From positions 1-47,432 of the forward strand of contig JAJVHV010000008.1 of assembly GCA_022072445.1 (NCBI GenBank): 47,432 nt of DNA, given 5' to 3'. How positions within the stretch are numbered: position 1 is the first letter of the stretch; each line of letters begins with the position of its first letter. Under the pieces are notes generated by a model, which had not been told where the DNA came from, did not search any database, and saw only the letters and a list, made by a program, of their open reading frames with translations. Source of the DNA: Phycisphaerae bacterium (GTDB taxonomy: Bacteria > Planctomycetota > Phycisphaerae > UBA1845 > Fen-1342). This document shows, in pieces, positions 1-8,533 of the stretch. A program made the position numbers and the translations under genes.

Positions 1-1400
1 CGTCGGGCCGCCGCGCGCCGCGCGTGCCGCCCCGCCCTGCCGCCGGCGCCCCCGCCGGTTGAGTCAGCATCGGCGCCGCGCCCAGCGCCAGGCCGACTTC
101 CAGCCGCCGGCCGTTTCCCAGCAGCGTGGCGCGGTCGATCACCGCGCTCAGTTCGCGCACGTTGCCTGGCCAGGCGTATGCCCGCAGCAGCCGCAGGTCT
201 TCGGGCGTCGGCATCACCAGCGGCAGGCCGAAGCGCGTCGCCGCCTTCTCCGCAAAGTGGCACGCCAGCGCCGGAATGTCCTCGACCCGTTCGCGCAGCG
301 GCGGCAGTGCGATCGGAAACACCGCCAGGCGGAACCAGAGATCATCGCGGAAACGCCCGACGCGCGCCAGCGCCGGCAGATCACGATGCGTCGCCGCCAC
401 CACGCGTACGTCGACGTGGATCGGCTGCTTGCCGCCGATGCGCTCGATGTAGCCGTCCTGAAGCACGCGCAGCAGGCGCACCTGCGCCGCCGGCGGCAGC
501 TCGCCGACTTCATCGAGAAAGAGCGTCCCGCGGTCGGCCCGCTCGAACCAGCCGTGGTGCGTGTCGACCGCACCGGTGAAGCTGCCCCGCTCGTGGCCGA
601 AGAGCTGCGAGTCGATCAGCTCGGGCGGGATGGCGCCGCAGTTCACGCGAATGAACGGCCCGCCGTGCCGCGCCGATTTCTGATGGATCGCGCGCGCCAC
701 CACCTCCTTGCCCGAGCCGGTCTCGCCCAGCAGCAGCACGGGCACATCCGAGCGCGCCACGACGGCGACACGGTCCATCACCGGCCGCAGTCCCTCGTCG
801 GCTCCGACGATCGGCCCGCTCAGGTCCTTGCGCCCCAGCCGGCCCAGCGCTGACCGGCGTTCCGCCTCCGCCGCCTCGCGCAACGTCTTCAATTCGGCCA
901 GCCGCCGATCGTTCTCCAGCGCCGCCGCGAACGGCTCGAGCAGCATGCGCGCCAACTGCACGTGCTCGCCGTCGAATCGCGCCCCGCGCGACCCAATCAG
1001 GATCAGCACGCCGAACGTCAGCTCGTGCCCGCGCAGCGGCCCGCACAAAAGCTCGCCGCGCACCCCCTTCGGCACGACCACACCCAGTTCGTCGGCCCGG
1101 CGACGGTCGCCGCTCCGCACCACCTCACCCGCCGTGACCCAGGCCGACAACGCCGACACCTGCCCGGCGCTGCACACGCTCCGACGGGGAAGCGCCGCGG
1201 ACTCGTCGTCGATCTGGCCGACCGCGACCGTCTCGAGCGCGGAGCTGGCGGGATCGAAGCGGCGAACAAGGGCGCACTGGATAGGGATGTGTGGCGCGAT
1301 CACGCGCGTGATGATCTCCGTCGACTCGCCGATCTCGATGTGCCGGCACGCCTCACGCCACACGTCGAGCATGACTCGTGGGAATCGCCGCATGAACATC
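1..1400 (-). CDS. Sigma-54-dependent transcriptional activator, GAF-AAA+ (3' end off the window)
   Basis: The frame is open from the left edge to an ATG at 1400 (second in-frame ATG at 1394; a TAG lies directly upstream of 1400). The N-terminal ~170 residues resemble a GAF sensor domain. A sigma-54 AAA+ module follows, with Walker A GETGSGKE, Walker B GTLFLDEVGE, an arginine-finger region FRDDLWFRL and WPGNVREL. The sigma-54 contact loop reads GSFTGA rather than the common GAFTGA. The C-terminal helix-turn-helix lies beyond the window. Family knowledge: such proteins bind upstream sites and use ATP to open sigma-54 promoters. It is divergent from the sulfate operon, whose upstream region carries a matching -24/-12 element, so it probably activates that operon (inference). 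No clear ribosome binding site precedes the start. The domain call is very secure; the effector is unknown. Confidence 0.93.
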
Positions 1401-1464
1401 TATCATATACGATCATAAAGCAAGCATAAACGATAGTTATGCTAGTTTATATACTATTATTTCT

Positions 1465-1493
1465 GTTATATACGTCACGTCTTATAATATAAC
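1465..1493. promoter_or_regulatory. AT-rich inverted repeat in the divergent region, possible activator site
   Basis: Perfect 7-bp arms, GTTATAT and ATATAAC, are separated by 15 bases inside a roughly 100-bp AT-rich island (about 1400-1500) that stands out from the GC-rich surroundings. It lies about 60 bp upstream of the predicted sigma-54 promoter, where enhancer-binding proteins often bind. The binding role is inference only. Confidence 0.35.
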
Positions 1494-1525
1494 GTCATCG
1501 TCGTTCCAATGGCGCATTTTTCGCG

Positions 1526-1541
1526 TGGCATACCACTTGCC
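1526..1541 (+). promoter_or_regulatory. Candidate sigma-54 (-24/-12) promoter of the sulfate operon
   Basis: TGGCATACCACTTGCC matches the sigma-54 consensus TGGCACG-N4-TTGCW. The invariant GG (1527-1528) and GC (1539-1540) have the exact required spacing. Transcription would start near 1552, giving a leader of about 105 nt before the binding-protein gene. The adjacent divergent gene encodes a sigma-54 activator, which supports the call. Confidence 0.65.
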
Positions 1542-1580
1542 CCTTGACCAGTGACGAATCTCCTTCCCAAACCGAGATTC

Positions 1581-1612
1581 CCCGCAGGCGGTGGTGCCGC
1601 ACCGCCTGCGGG
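1581..1612 (+). promoter_or_regulatory. Strong leader hairpin before the sulfate-binding-protein gene
   Basis: Perfect 13-bp arms (1581-1593 and 1600-1612) enclose a 6-base loop. It lies between the predicted transcription start and the ribosome binding site at 1642-1648. There is no U-tract after it, so it is not an ordinary intrinsic terminator. It could stabilise the mRNA, bind a protein, or be a DNA site. I do not recognise a known riboswitch. Confidence 0.5.
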
Positions 1613-1656
1613 ACCTGGAAGTCGCAGGCACGTGTTGTTTCAGGAGGGACGAAACC

Positions 1657-2730
1657 GTGAGCACACATGACACCATCCGAGCGACGACCGCCGGACTGCT
1701 GGCCGCCGCAGTCGCATTCACATCACCATCGTTGGCCGGCGGGCAGCAGAAGCTGCTGAACGTTTCCTATGACCCGACGCGCGAGTTTTACGCGGAATTC
1801 AACAAGGCGTTCGCCGAGCAGTGGAAGCAGAAGACCGGTGACGCCGTCACCGTTCAGCAGTCGCACGGCGGCTCGGGCAAACAGGCGCGGTCGGTGATCG
1901 ACGGGTTGGAAGCCGACGTGGTGACGCTGGCGCTGGCGTACGACATCGACGCGATCGCGGCGAAGAGCGGCCTGCTGCCGGCGGAGTGGCAGCAGCGGCT
2001 GCCGAATAACAGTTCGCCGTACACGTCGACGATCGTCTTTCTGGTCCGAAAGGGCAATCCGAAAGGCACTCGCGACTGGGACGATTTGATCAAGCCGGGC
2101 GTCGAGGTGATTACGCCGAATCCGAAGACGTCGGGTGGGGCGCGCTGGAACTACCTGGCGGCGTGGGCCTACGTCCTGAAACGCGAGCTCGGCGACCTGT
2201 CGAAGGTCGGCAATCCGGCGTTTGAGCAGGAGACGGCGGCGGCGCAGCGGCGGGCGCAGGAGTTTGTGGCGGCGCTCTTCCAGCGAGTGCCGGTGCTGGA
2301 TTCGGGGGCGCGCGGCTCGACGACGACGTTTGCGCAGCGCGGCATCGGCGATGTGTTTCTGAGCTGGGAGAACGAAGCGTTTCTGGCAATCAACGAGCTG
2401 GGCAAGGACAAGTTCGAGATCGTGGTGCCGTCGATCAGCATCCTGGCGGAGCCGCCGGTGGCGCTGGTGGACAAGTTTGCGGACAAGCACGGGACGCGGG
2501 CGGCGGCGACGGCGTACCTCGAATTTCTATATTCCCCGGTCGGGCAGCGGCTGGCGGCCAAGCACTACTTCCGGCCGTCGCGCCCGGAATTCGCCGACGC
2601 GGCGGACGTGAAGCGCTTCGTAAAGGTCGAGCTGGTGACGATCGGCCAGGTTTTCGGCGGATGGAAAGAGGCGCAGCGGACGCACTTCGACGATGGCGGC
2701 GTGTTTGATCAGATCTACAAGCCGAAGTGA
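1657..2730 (+). CDS. sbp: Sulfate ABC transporter, periplasmic binding protein
   Basis: A 357-residue protein of the CysP/Sbp family, which captures sulfate (or thiosulfate) in the periplasm and delivers it to the CysTWA transporter. The start is GTG 1657, with AGGAGGG at 1642-1648, and is followed by a signal peptide of about 27 residues ending near SLAG. The mature protein begins with the family hallmark [11 protein letters not shown], and further on shows [20 protein letters not shown] and [18 protein letters not shown], both typical ligand-site segments. The length is normal for the family. It is the first gene of a complete transporter operon and lies downstream of a candidate sigma-54 promoter. 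Sbp and CysP cannot be separated by eye, so the sulfate versus thiosulfate preference is not fixed by the sequence. Confidence 0.95.
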   Translation: MSTHDTIRATTAGLLAAAVAFTSPSLAGGQQKLLNVSYDPTREFYAEFNKAFAEQWKQKTGDAVTVQQSHGGSGKQARSVIDGLEADVVTLALAYDIDAIAAKSGLLPAEWQQRLPNNSSPYTSTIVFLVRKGNPKGTRDWDDLIKPGVEVITPNPKTSGGARWNYLAAWAYVLKRELGDLSKVGNPAFEQETAAAQRRAQEFVAALFQRVPVLDSGARGSTTTFAQRGIGDVFLSWENEAFLAINELGKDKFEIVVPSISILAEPPVALVDKFADKHGTRAAATAYLEFLYSPVGQRLAAKHYFRPSRPEFADAADVKRFVKVELVTIGQVFGGWKEAQRTHFDDGGVFDQIYKPK

Positions 2731-2744
2731 GGCGCGGCGTGGAA

Positions 2745-2776
2745 TGCAGAATGAAGAGTGCAGAATGCAGAATGCA
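2745..2776. repeat. Interspersed repeat, TGCAGAATGAAGARTGC type (copy 1)
   Basis: The element TGCAGAATGAAGAGTGCAG followed by AATGCAGAATGCA lies between the binding-protein gene and cysT. The same element recurs at 3649-3673 and 3753-3777, and inverted at about 21910-21934, 21976-21999 and 22041-22063. It is found only between genes here. Confidence 0.85.
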
Positions 2777-2797
2777 AAGAGCGGGGAATGGCAGGTC

Positions 2798-3637
2798 ATG
2801 CGGATCGCGCTGAAACAGCACAGTGTGCTACCGGGCTTCGGCGTCTCGCTGGGCTATACGATGACGTATCTGAGCTTGGTGGTGCTGGTGCCGCTGGCGG
2901 CGTTGTTTGCTCGCAGCGCATCGGCCGGGTGGGGTCGGTTCTGGGCGGCGATTTGCGACCCGCGCGTGGTGGCGTCGTATCGCCTGACGTTCGGCGCGGC
3001 GCTGCTGGCGGCGCTGATCAACGCGGTGTTCGGCCTGATCATCGCGTGGTCGCTGGTGCGCTATCGGTTTCCGGGACGGCGAATTCTCGACGCCCTGGTC
3101 GACCTGCCGTTCGCGCTGCCCACCGCCGTCTCGGGCATCGCGCTGACTGCGATTTACGCGCAGGGCGGCTGGCTGGGCCGCTGGCTGGAGCCGCTCGGGA
3201 TCAAGGTGGCGTTTACGCCGCTGGGTGTGCTGGTGGCGCTGACGTTCATCGGCCTGCCGTTCGTGGTGCGGACGGTCCAGCCGGCGCTGGAGGATCTGGA
3301 GAAGGAGATGGAAGAGGCGGCGGCGAGCCTGGGGGCGGGGCGCTGGCAGACGCTGCGGCGGGTGATTTTGCCGGCGCTGTTTCCGGCGCTGCTGACGGGT
3401 TTTTCGCTGGCGCTGGCGCGGGCGATCGGCGAGTACGGCTCGGTGATCTTCATCGCCGGCAACATGCCGATGAAATCGGAAATCACGTCGCTGCTGATCA
3501 TCACGAAGCTGGAGCAGTACGACTATGCGGGGGCGGCGGCGATCGCGGTGGTGATGCTGCTGGCGTCGTTCGGGCTGCTGTTCGGCGTGAACGCGCTTCA
3601 GTGGTGGGTGAATCGGCGGCAGCGGGTGGGGGCGTGA
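2798..3637 (+). CDS. cysT: Sulfate ABC transporter permease CysT
   Basis: A 279-residue integral membrane subunit of the sulfate transporter, partner of CysW. The start at ATG 2798 (MRIALKQHSVLPGFG) matches the usual N-terminus VLPGFGVSLGYT; upstream in-frame Met codons fall inside an interspersed repeat and were rejected. About six membrane segments are visible. The EAA loop for contact with the ATPase reads EEAAASLGAGRWQTLRRVILP, followed by ARAIGEYGSVIFIAGN, which is characteristic of CysT/CysU. The ribosome binding site is weak. The gene sits between sbp and cysW with repeat elements in both gaps, which is unusual inside an operon. Confidence 0.95.
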   Translation: MRIALKQHSVLPGFGVSLGYTMTYLSLVVLVPLAALFARSASAGWGRFWAAICDPRVVASYRLTFGAALLAALINAVFGLIIAWSLVRYRFPGRRILDALVDLPFALPTAVSGIALTAIYAQGGWLGRWLEPLGIKVAFTPLGVLVALTFIGLPFVVRTVQPALEDLEKEMEEAAASLGAGRWQTLRRVILPALFPALLTGFSLALARAIGEYGSVIFIAGNMPMKSEITSLLIITKLEQYDYAGAAAIAVVMLLASFGLLFGVNALQWWVNRRQRVGA

Positions 3638-3648
3638 GATGAGCAGAG

Positions 3649-3673
3649 TGCAGAATGAAGAATGCAGAATGCA
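3649..3673. repeat. Interspersed TGCAGAATGAAGAATGC repeat (copy 2)
   Basis: TGCAGAATGAAGAATGCAGA followed by ATGCA lies just after cysT. With the GC-rich palindrome at 3706-3733 it forms a cassette of about 100 bp that is repeated again at 3753-3832. Confidence 0.85.
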
Positions 3674-3705
3674 ACACGCCAGAAACCAATAACACGGAAA
3701 CCCTA

Positions 3706-3733
3706 CCCCGGCCCCTCCCTGGAGGGAGGGGGG
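3706..3733. repeat. GC-rich palindromic repeat in cysT-cysW gap (copy 1)
   Basis: CCCCGGCCCCTCCCT is followed by its near complement GGAGGGAGGGG. The same palindrome recurs at 3806-3832. It could fold as a hairpin in the operon mRNA. Confidence 0.75.
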
Positions 3734-3752
3734 GTGTGAAGGGAATGACGAA

Positions 3753-3777
3753 TGCAGAATGAAGAATGCAGAATGCA
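3753..3777. repeat. Interspersed TGCAGAATGAAGAATGC repeat (copy 3)
   Basis: This copy is identical to copy 2 and starts 104 bp after it, which suggests local duplication of the repeat cassette. Confidence 0.85.
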
Positions 3778-3805
3778 ACAAGTAAACAGTAAAACGGAGA
3801 CCCTC

Positions 3806-3832
3806 CCCCGGCCCCTCCCTGGGAGGGAGGGG
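3806..3832. repeat. GC-rich palindromic repeat in cysT-cysW gap (copy 2)
   Basis: CCCCGGCCCCTCCCTGG continues into GAGGGAGGGG, a 9-10 bp stem. Its right arm overlaps the purine-rich ribosome binding site of cysW, so folding could affect cysW translation (inference). Confidence 0.75.
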
Positions 3833-3838
3833 AGTGGA

Positions 3839-4666
3839 GTGACGGAGCCGGCATGGGTGCGCTGGCTGTTGATCGGGGTGTCGGTTGCGTTTCTGGGGCT
3901 GTTTCTGATCGTGCCGCTGGTGGCCGTGTTCAGCGAGGCGCTGCGCGGCGGCGTGGGTGCGTATTTCACGAGTTTAATCGACCCGGCGGCGCTGAGCGCG
4001 ATCCGGCTGACGCTGCTGGTGACGGCGATCGCCGTGCCGGCCAACCTGGCGTTCGGTCTGGCGGCGGCGTGGCTGATCGCGCGGTTTGATTTTGTGGGGC
4101 GGAGCGTGCTGCTGACGCTGATCGATCTGCCGTTCGCGGTGTCGCCGGTGATCAGCGGGCTGATCTACGTGCTGCTGTTCGGCCTTCAGGGCTGGCTGGG
4201 GCCGTGGCTGAGCGCGCACAACGTGCAGATCATTTTCGCGGTTCCGGGGATCGTGCTGGCGACGGTGTTCGTGACCTTTCCGTACGTGGCGCGGGAGCTG
4301 ATTCCGCTCATGCAGGAGCAGGGCAGCGAGGACGAGCAGGCGGCGCTGTCGCTGGGCGCCAGCGGCTGGCAGATTTTCCGGCGGGTGACGCTGCCGAACG
4401 TGAAGTGGGCGCTGCTGTACGGGGTGATCCTGTGCAACGCGCGGGCGATGGGCGAGTTCGGAGCGGTGTCGGTGGTTTCGGGGCACATCCGCGGGGAGAC
4501 CAACACGATGCCGCTGCACGTCGAGATTCTTTACAACGAGTACAACTTCGTGGCGGCGTTCGCCGTCGCATCGCTGCTGGCGCTGCTGGCGCTGGCGACG
4601 CTGGGGGCCAAGAGCCTGGTCGAGCGGTTCAGCGGCGCGGGCCAGCGCGGCGGAGGCGCGGCATGA
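3839..4666 (+). CDS. cysW: Sulfate ABC transporter permease CysW
   Basis: A 275-residue permease, the second membrane subunit of the sulfate importer. GTG 3839 ([13 protein letters not shown]) is preferred because a purine-rich ribosome binding site precedes it and upstream in-frame codons lie in repeat sequence. Membrane segments are followed by the EAA-loop region [27 protein letters not shown], and by [36 protein letters not shown], a CysW signature. Its stop at 4666 is followed by a 94-nt gap before cysA. That gap carries GGCAGGT/ACCTGCC motifs like those downstream of trpD. Confidence 0.95.
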   Translation: MTEPAWVRWLLIGVSVAFLGLFLIVPLVAVFSEALRGGVGAYFTSLIDPAALSAIRLTLLVTAIAVPANLAFGLAAAWLIARFDFVGRSVLLTLIDLPFAVSPVISGLIYVLLFGLQGWLGPWLSAHNVQIIFAVPGIVLATVFVTFPYVARELIPLMQEQGSEDEQAALSLGASGWQIFRRVTLPNVKWALLYGVILCNARAMGEFGAVSVVSGHIRGETNTMPLHVEILYNEYNFVAAFAVASLLALLALATLGAKSLVERFSGAGQRGGGAA

Positions 4667-4760
4667 GCGCGGCGCGACCACACGTTGGAAGCGGCAGGTG
4701 GCACACGGGATGGCAAGTCGCAAGCGGCGACCTGCCCTACAGGGGTGGAGGGGTGAGAGC

Positions 4761-5846
4761 ATGAGCATCGAAGTGCGGCACTTGAGCAAGACGTTCGGGC
4801 GGTTTGCGGCGCTATGCGACGTGAGTCTGCACATACCGGACGGCGAGCTGGTGGCGCTGCTCGGTCCGTCGGGCTCGGGCAAGACCACGCTGCTGCGGCT
4901 GATCGCCGGGCTGGAGGCGCCCGACGCGACGGACGGCGCGGCGGTGCTGTTTCACGACGAGAACGTGGCGGGCCGCCCGGTGCGCGAGCGGCGCGTCGGC
5001 TTCGTGTTTCAGCATTACGCGCTCTTCCGGCACATGACGGTGTTCGAGAACGTGGCGTTCGGGCTACGGGTGAAACCGCGCAGCGAGCGTCCGTCGCGGG
5101 CGGAGATCCGCGAGCGCGTGCTGACGCTGCTGCGGCTGGTGCAGCTTGACGGGATGGCGCAGCGCTACCCGAGTCAGCTTTCCGGCGGGCAGCGGCAGCG
5201 TGTGGCGCTGGCGCGGGCCCTGGCGGTCGAGCCGCGCGTGCTGTTGCTGGACGAGCCGTTCGGGGCGCTGGATGCCAAGGTGCGGCAGGAGCTGCGGCAG
5301 TGGCTGCGGCGGCTGCACGACGAGCTGCACGTGACCAGCGTGTTCGTCACGCACGATCAGGAGGAGGCGCTCGAAGTGGCCGACCGCGTGGTGGTCATGA
5401 ACGAGGGCCGCGTGGTGCAGGTGGGAACGCCGGAGGAAGTGTTCCATCATCCTGCGGACGAGTTTGTGATGGAGTTCCTGGGCAGCGTGAACGTGTTTCA
5501 CGGGCGGGTCGAAGCGGGCAAGGCGATCCTGGGACCGCTGACGCTGGACTACGCGAGAGGTGTTGGAGCGAAATCCGCGCCGGCCCGGGCGTTCGTGCGG
5601 CCGCACGAACTGGAGGTCGACGATCACGCCAACGGCCGGCCGTGCTTTGCGGCGGTGGTGCAGCACGTGAACGCGGCGGGACCACGGGTGAAGCTGACGC
5701 TGACGGCGGACGCGGGCGAGTCGCTGCAGGCGGAGGTGTCGCTGGAGCGCTATCGCGAGATGCGGCTGAGCCCGGGGATGGTCGTGTACGTGAGTCCGCG
5801 CGATCTGCGGCTGTTTGTGGATGGGGAACAGAAGGTGGTGGGCTAG
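4761..5846 (+). CDS. cysA: Sulfate ABC transporter ATP-binding protein CysA
   Basis: A 361-residue ATPase that powers sulfate import. ATG 4761 follows the ribosome binding site GGAGGGG (4747-4753). Seen in order: Walker A GPSGSGKT (residues 35-42), Q-loop FVFQHYALF, signature LSGGQRQR, Walker [13 protein letters not shown] and switch histidine [12 protein letters not shown]-terminal TOBE-like domain includes the FVRPHE segment typical of CysA. The length is normal. It completes the sbp-cysT-cysW-cysA set, so the transporter looks functional. Confidence 0.96.
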   Translation: MSIEVRHLSKTFGRFAALCDVSLHIPDGELVALLGPSGSGKTTLLRLIAGLEAPDATDGAAVLFHDENVAGRPVRERRVGFVFQHYALFRHMTVFENVAFGLRVKPRSERPSRAEIRERVLTLLRLVQLDGMAQRYPSQLSGGQRQRVALARALAVEPRVLLLDEPFGALDAKVRQELRQWLRRLHDELHVTSVFVTHDQEEALEVADRVVVMNEGRVVQVGTPEEVFHHPADEFVMEFLGSVNVFHGRVEAGKAILGPLTLDYARGVGAKSAPARAFVRPHELEVDDHANGRPCFAAVVQHVNAAGPRVKLTLTADAGESLQAEVSLERYREMRLSPGMVVYVSPRDLRLFVDGEQKVVG

Positions 5847-5924
5847 GCTCAGGGCTCAGGGTTCGGGGTTCGCAAAACGACGCGTGGCGCGAGGCGTAGA
5901 CCTGAGGCAGACAGGAGAACTGTT

Positions 5925-6572
5925 GTGTTCGATGCGACGAGCGGAGCTTCACCCTTCGGATTCATGCGGGCCGGCTGCGCGGGCGATCGCGAGGCGGTCG
6001 GGTTCACGGCGCGCTATCAGACATTTGGGCTGCACGAGTTCCTGGACGAGCTGGACGAGTACGTTGGCGCGCTTCCGCTGCCGCTGCTCACCGAGTTGCT
6101 TTCGCGCGTCGTGATCACGCCGGAGGAGATTCACGACTACGTTCAGTTCGATCCGAATCGGTATCGGCGGAATCGCGTCCGTCTTCGGGCGCACTACGAG
6201 GCGCTGGTGCTGTGTTGGCGGCCGGACCAGATCAGCCCGATCCACGATCACGGTGAGTCGAATTGCGCCGTGGCGGTGATCAGCGGCGAGGCGGTGGAGA
6301 TCGGGTTTGCATGGACAGCGGACGGACAGCTGCGCGTGGTGTCGTCGCAGCGCCTGTGCGCCGGGAGCATCACGGCGGCGGCCGGGCCTGACCTGCACCA
6401 GGTTGCCAACTGGAGCCACCCGCAGCGCGATCTCGTGACGCTGCACATTTACTCGCCGCCGCTCATGCGAATGGAGACATACCCGGAGTCGAAGGTGCTG
6501 CGCGTGCCGGCGACGCGCGTGAAGGGCTTGGTGAGCTTCTCAGCGCGGGGGCATCGGCAGCAAGCGGGCTGA
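5925..6572 (+). CDS. Cysteine dioxygenase
   Basis: A 215-residue cupin of the cysteine dioxygenase type I family, which oxidises cysteine to cysteine sulfinate with O2 and Fe(II). GTG 5925 has the ribosome binding site AGGAGA at 5913-5918. The core motif SPIHDHGESNC supplies iron ligands H107 and H109, and H159 in DLHQVAN is the third. Y80 and R82 in YRRN match the substrate-binding Tyr58/Arg60 of mammalian enzymes. C114 and Y176 occupy the positions of the mammalian Cys93-Tyr157 cross-link; many bacterial homologues have Gly at the cysteine position. It follows cysA by 78 nt in the same direction, so it may be co-expressed with sulfate uptake. A role in taurine synthesis or sulfur disposal is inference. 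Confidence 0.9.
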   Translation: MFDATSGASPFGFMRAGCAGDREAVGFTARYQTFGLHEFLDELDEYVGALPLPLLTELLSRVVITPEEIHDYVQFDPNRYRRNRVRLRAHYEALVLCWRPDQISPIHDHGESNCAVAVISGEAVEIGFAWTADGQLRVVSSQRLCAGSITAAAGPDLHQVANWSHPQRDLVTLHIYSPPLMRMETYPESKVLRVPATRVKGLVSFSARGHRQQAG

Positions 6573-6643
6573 AACAGCGCGTGGGCGGTCCGCGTGCTGG
6601 CTGTTTTCACATCGGGTCGTGAATTCAAGCTGGAGGACTTTTG

Positions 6644-8092
6644 ATGACATTCCGTCATCCGATCTCGCATGCGCTGGTATGGGCGGCATGGATCGCGTGC
6701 TGCGGTCCACCGGCGCGCGGGCAGCCGAGCGGCGCGTCGGCGACGTCACAGCCGAGCAGTGCGCCGGCGGCCGCGTCGAAACCAGCCGAGAAGAAACCGT
6801 ACGTCAGCAAGAGCTGGGGCTCGCGGCTGGAGACGCAGCCGCCGGGCTACGCCCGTCCACTGAGTGAAACGGGACTTCCGGGCACGGAGGCGTTTGACTG
6901 GATGATCCTGGGGCTGGAGCACCGCACGCGCTGGGAGTTTCGTGATGATGATCCGAGGCGTCCGATCCTGCGCGACGACAATCAGTTTCTGATGCGTTCG
7001 CGCGGGTACTTCGGGATTCAGAAGGTGCTCGACCCGCTGCGCTTCGGCCTCGAGTTTCAGGACGCGCGGCAATTCAACAGCAGCTTTCCGGAGAGCGACC
7101 GTGACGTCGACGAGAACGAGATCATCCAGCTCCATGCCGAGTTGTACTTCCCCGACGTGCTCGGAAAGAACGAGCCGTTGCGCTTTCAGTTCGGGCGGAT
7201 GTCGCTGGAATACGTCGATCGGCGGCTGGTCGGCCGCAACCGCTGGCGCAACACGACCAACGCGTTCGACGGGTTTCGCGTGCAGCTTGGCGAGGCCGCG
7301 TCCGACTGGCAAGTGGATTTCTTCGCGGCCCAGCCGGTCGAGCGGCGCCTGCGGCGCTTCGACCCGGGCGACGACGAGCGCTGGTTTTACGGTCTGGTCG
7401 GAGCGTGGCGCAAGTGGTCGCAATACGTCACGATCGAGCCGTACTGGTTCGTCCTGGACGAGGACCGCGTCAGTGTGACCGCGGCCGACCGCGAGATTCA
7501 CACGCTGGGTGTGCGCGCGTTCGGGCCGATCGGCAAGAGCGGCTTCGACTATGACGTGAACAATGCGTTTCAATTCGGCGACGACGGCGTGCGCGAGCAG
7601 CGCGCCTACGCGATGTACGCCGAGCTGGGCTACACGTTTCAGCACGCGTGGAAGCCGCGACTCAGCCTGTCGGCGACGTACGGCAGCGGCGACCGCAATC
7701 CGGCGGATCGGACCACGGAGCGATTCGACCGGTTGTTCGCGGTCAACCACGGGTGGTCGACGACCGACGCCTTCACCTGGCAGAACACCATCAGCCCGAA
7801 GCTGCGGCTTGAGCTTCAGCCGCTCAAACAGCTCCGGCTGGACGGTTCGTACGGCGGCTATCTGCTCGCGAGCGACAACGACGCGTGGGTGACGCCGGCG
7901 CGGCGCGATGCGACCGGACTGGCGGGCACGTGTGTCGGGCAGGAGCTGGAGGTGCGGCTGCGTTACCAGATCGACGAGCACATGGAGCTTGAGACGGGCT
8001 ATTCGTACTTCATTCCGGGCGCGTTCGTGGAGAACACGGGCCCGGCCGACGACAGCGACTTTTTCTACTTCGGGTTGACTGTAAAGCTGTGA
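6644..8092 (+). CDS. Outer-membrane porin-like beta-barrel (alginate-export family)
   Basis: A 482-residue exported protein. ATG 6644 follows GGAGG at 6632-6636; a signal peptide ends near PPARGQ, followed by a low-complexity Ser/Ala linker. The rest is a run of amphipathic strands (for example EHRTRWEFRDDD, RSRGYFGIQKVLDPLRFGLEFQDARQF, FQFGRMSLEYVDRRL) ending in an aromatic strand FFYFGLTVKL, as in outer-membrane barrels. It resembles the alginate-export family of 16-18-strand barrels, although the substrate is not shown. It is 71 nt after cysteine dioxygenase. Its place in a sulfate operon suggests anion or sulfonate passage across the outer membrane (inference). Confidence 0.78.
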   Translation: MTFRHPISHALVWAAWIACCGPPARGQPSGASATSQPSSAPAAASKPAEKKPYVSKSWGSRLETQPPGYARPLSETGLPGTEAFDWMILGLEHRTRWEFRDDDPRRPILRDDNQFLMRSRGYFGIQKVLDPLRFGLEFQDARQFNSSFPESDRDVDENEIIQLHAELYFPDVLGKNEPLRFQFGRMSLEYVDRRLVGRNRWRNTTNAFDGFRVQLGEAASDWQVDFFAAQPVERRLRRFDPGDDERWFYGLVGAWRKWSQYVTIEPYWFVLDEDRVSVTAADREIHTLGVRAFGPIGKSGFDYDVNNAFQFGDDGVREQRAYAMYAELGYTFQHAWKPRLSLSATYGSGDRNPADRTTERFDRLFAVNHGWSTTDAFTWQNTISPKLRLELQPLKQLRLDGSYGGYLLASDNDAWVTPARRDATGLAGTCVGQELEVRLRYQIDEHMELETGYSYFIPGAFVENTGPADDSDFFYFGLTVKL

Positions 8093-8129
8093 ACACGCGG
8101 GCGAGTTCGCCCAGGACAGGAGATCGACG

Positions 8130-8321
8130 ATGAAGCGCATCATCCGAAACGTGTCGGTGTTGGCGATGGCGGCGGCGTGCCTGGCCGCGTGCGGCTGCAC
8201 GCCCGTGAAGCAGGGTTTTCGCGAAGGCGTCAGCGACGGCTTCAGCGCGGCGCTGGCGGCGCTGATTGAGACGCCTGTGACCGCGGCGGTCGAGGCGTGG
8301 GTCGCGGCCAACGCTGATTAG
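8130..8321 (+). CDS. Small lipoprotein of unknown function
   Basis: A 63-residue protein with a clear ribosome binding site (AGGAGA, about 8118). The start MKRIIRNVSVL leads into a hydrophobic stretch and a lipobox LAAC with a second cysteine two residues later. The mature part is only about 40 residues and alanine-rich, with possible amphipathic helices. It lies 37 nt after the porin gene and probably shares its transcript. Function unknown; it may accompany the barrel (inference). Confidence 0.72.
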   Translation: MKRIIRNVSVLAMAAACLAACGCTPVKQGFREGVSDGFSAALAALIETPVTAAVEAWVAANAD

Positions 8322-8336
8322 TTCCAGCCGTGGCAA

Positions 8337-8380
8337 GCGGCGTCTCCGCGCGACGTGCCGCACTTCGCGCGGAGCGCCGC
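8337..8380 (+). terminator. Probable terminator hairpin of the sulfate operon
   Basis: Arms at 8337-8353 and 8365-8380 pair over 16 bp with a single bulge around an 11-nt loop, 15 nt after the lipoprotein stop. A second small GGCC palindrome follows. There is no U-tract, as is common for hairpins in GC-rich genomes. Confidence 0.5.
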
Positions 8381-8533
8381 CCGGCCTTGAACCGGCCGGC
8401 TCGTTTCGAGTATCGTCTGCACGTCATTTCGGGTCGAATGTCCTGGCGACCGGCACCTATGCGGGTTGAGTCGTTCAACTCGGGCCGGAGCGCGCCTCAC
8501 GTCAACCGCGACCCGGACACAGGAGTAACAACG

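Noticed and set aside
708-1418. Plus-strand open frame over the sigma-54 regulator
   Set aside because: It is a Ser/Arg-rich shadow of the strongly supported minus-strand AAA+ gene.
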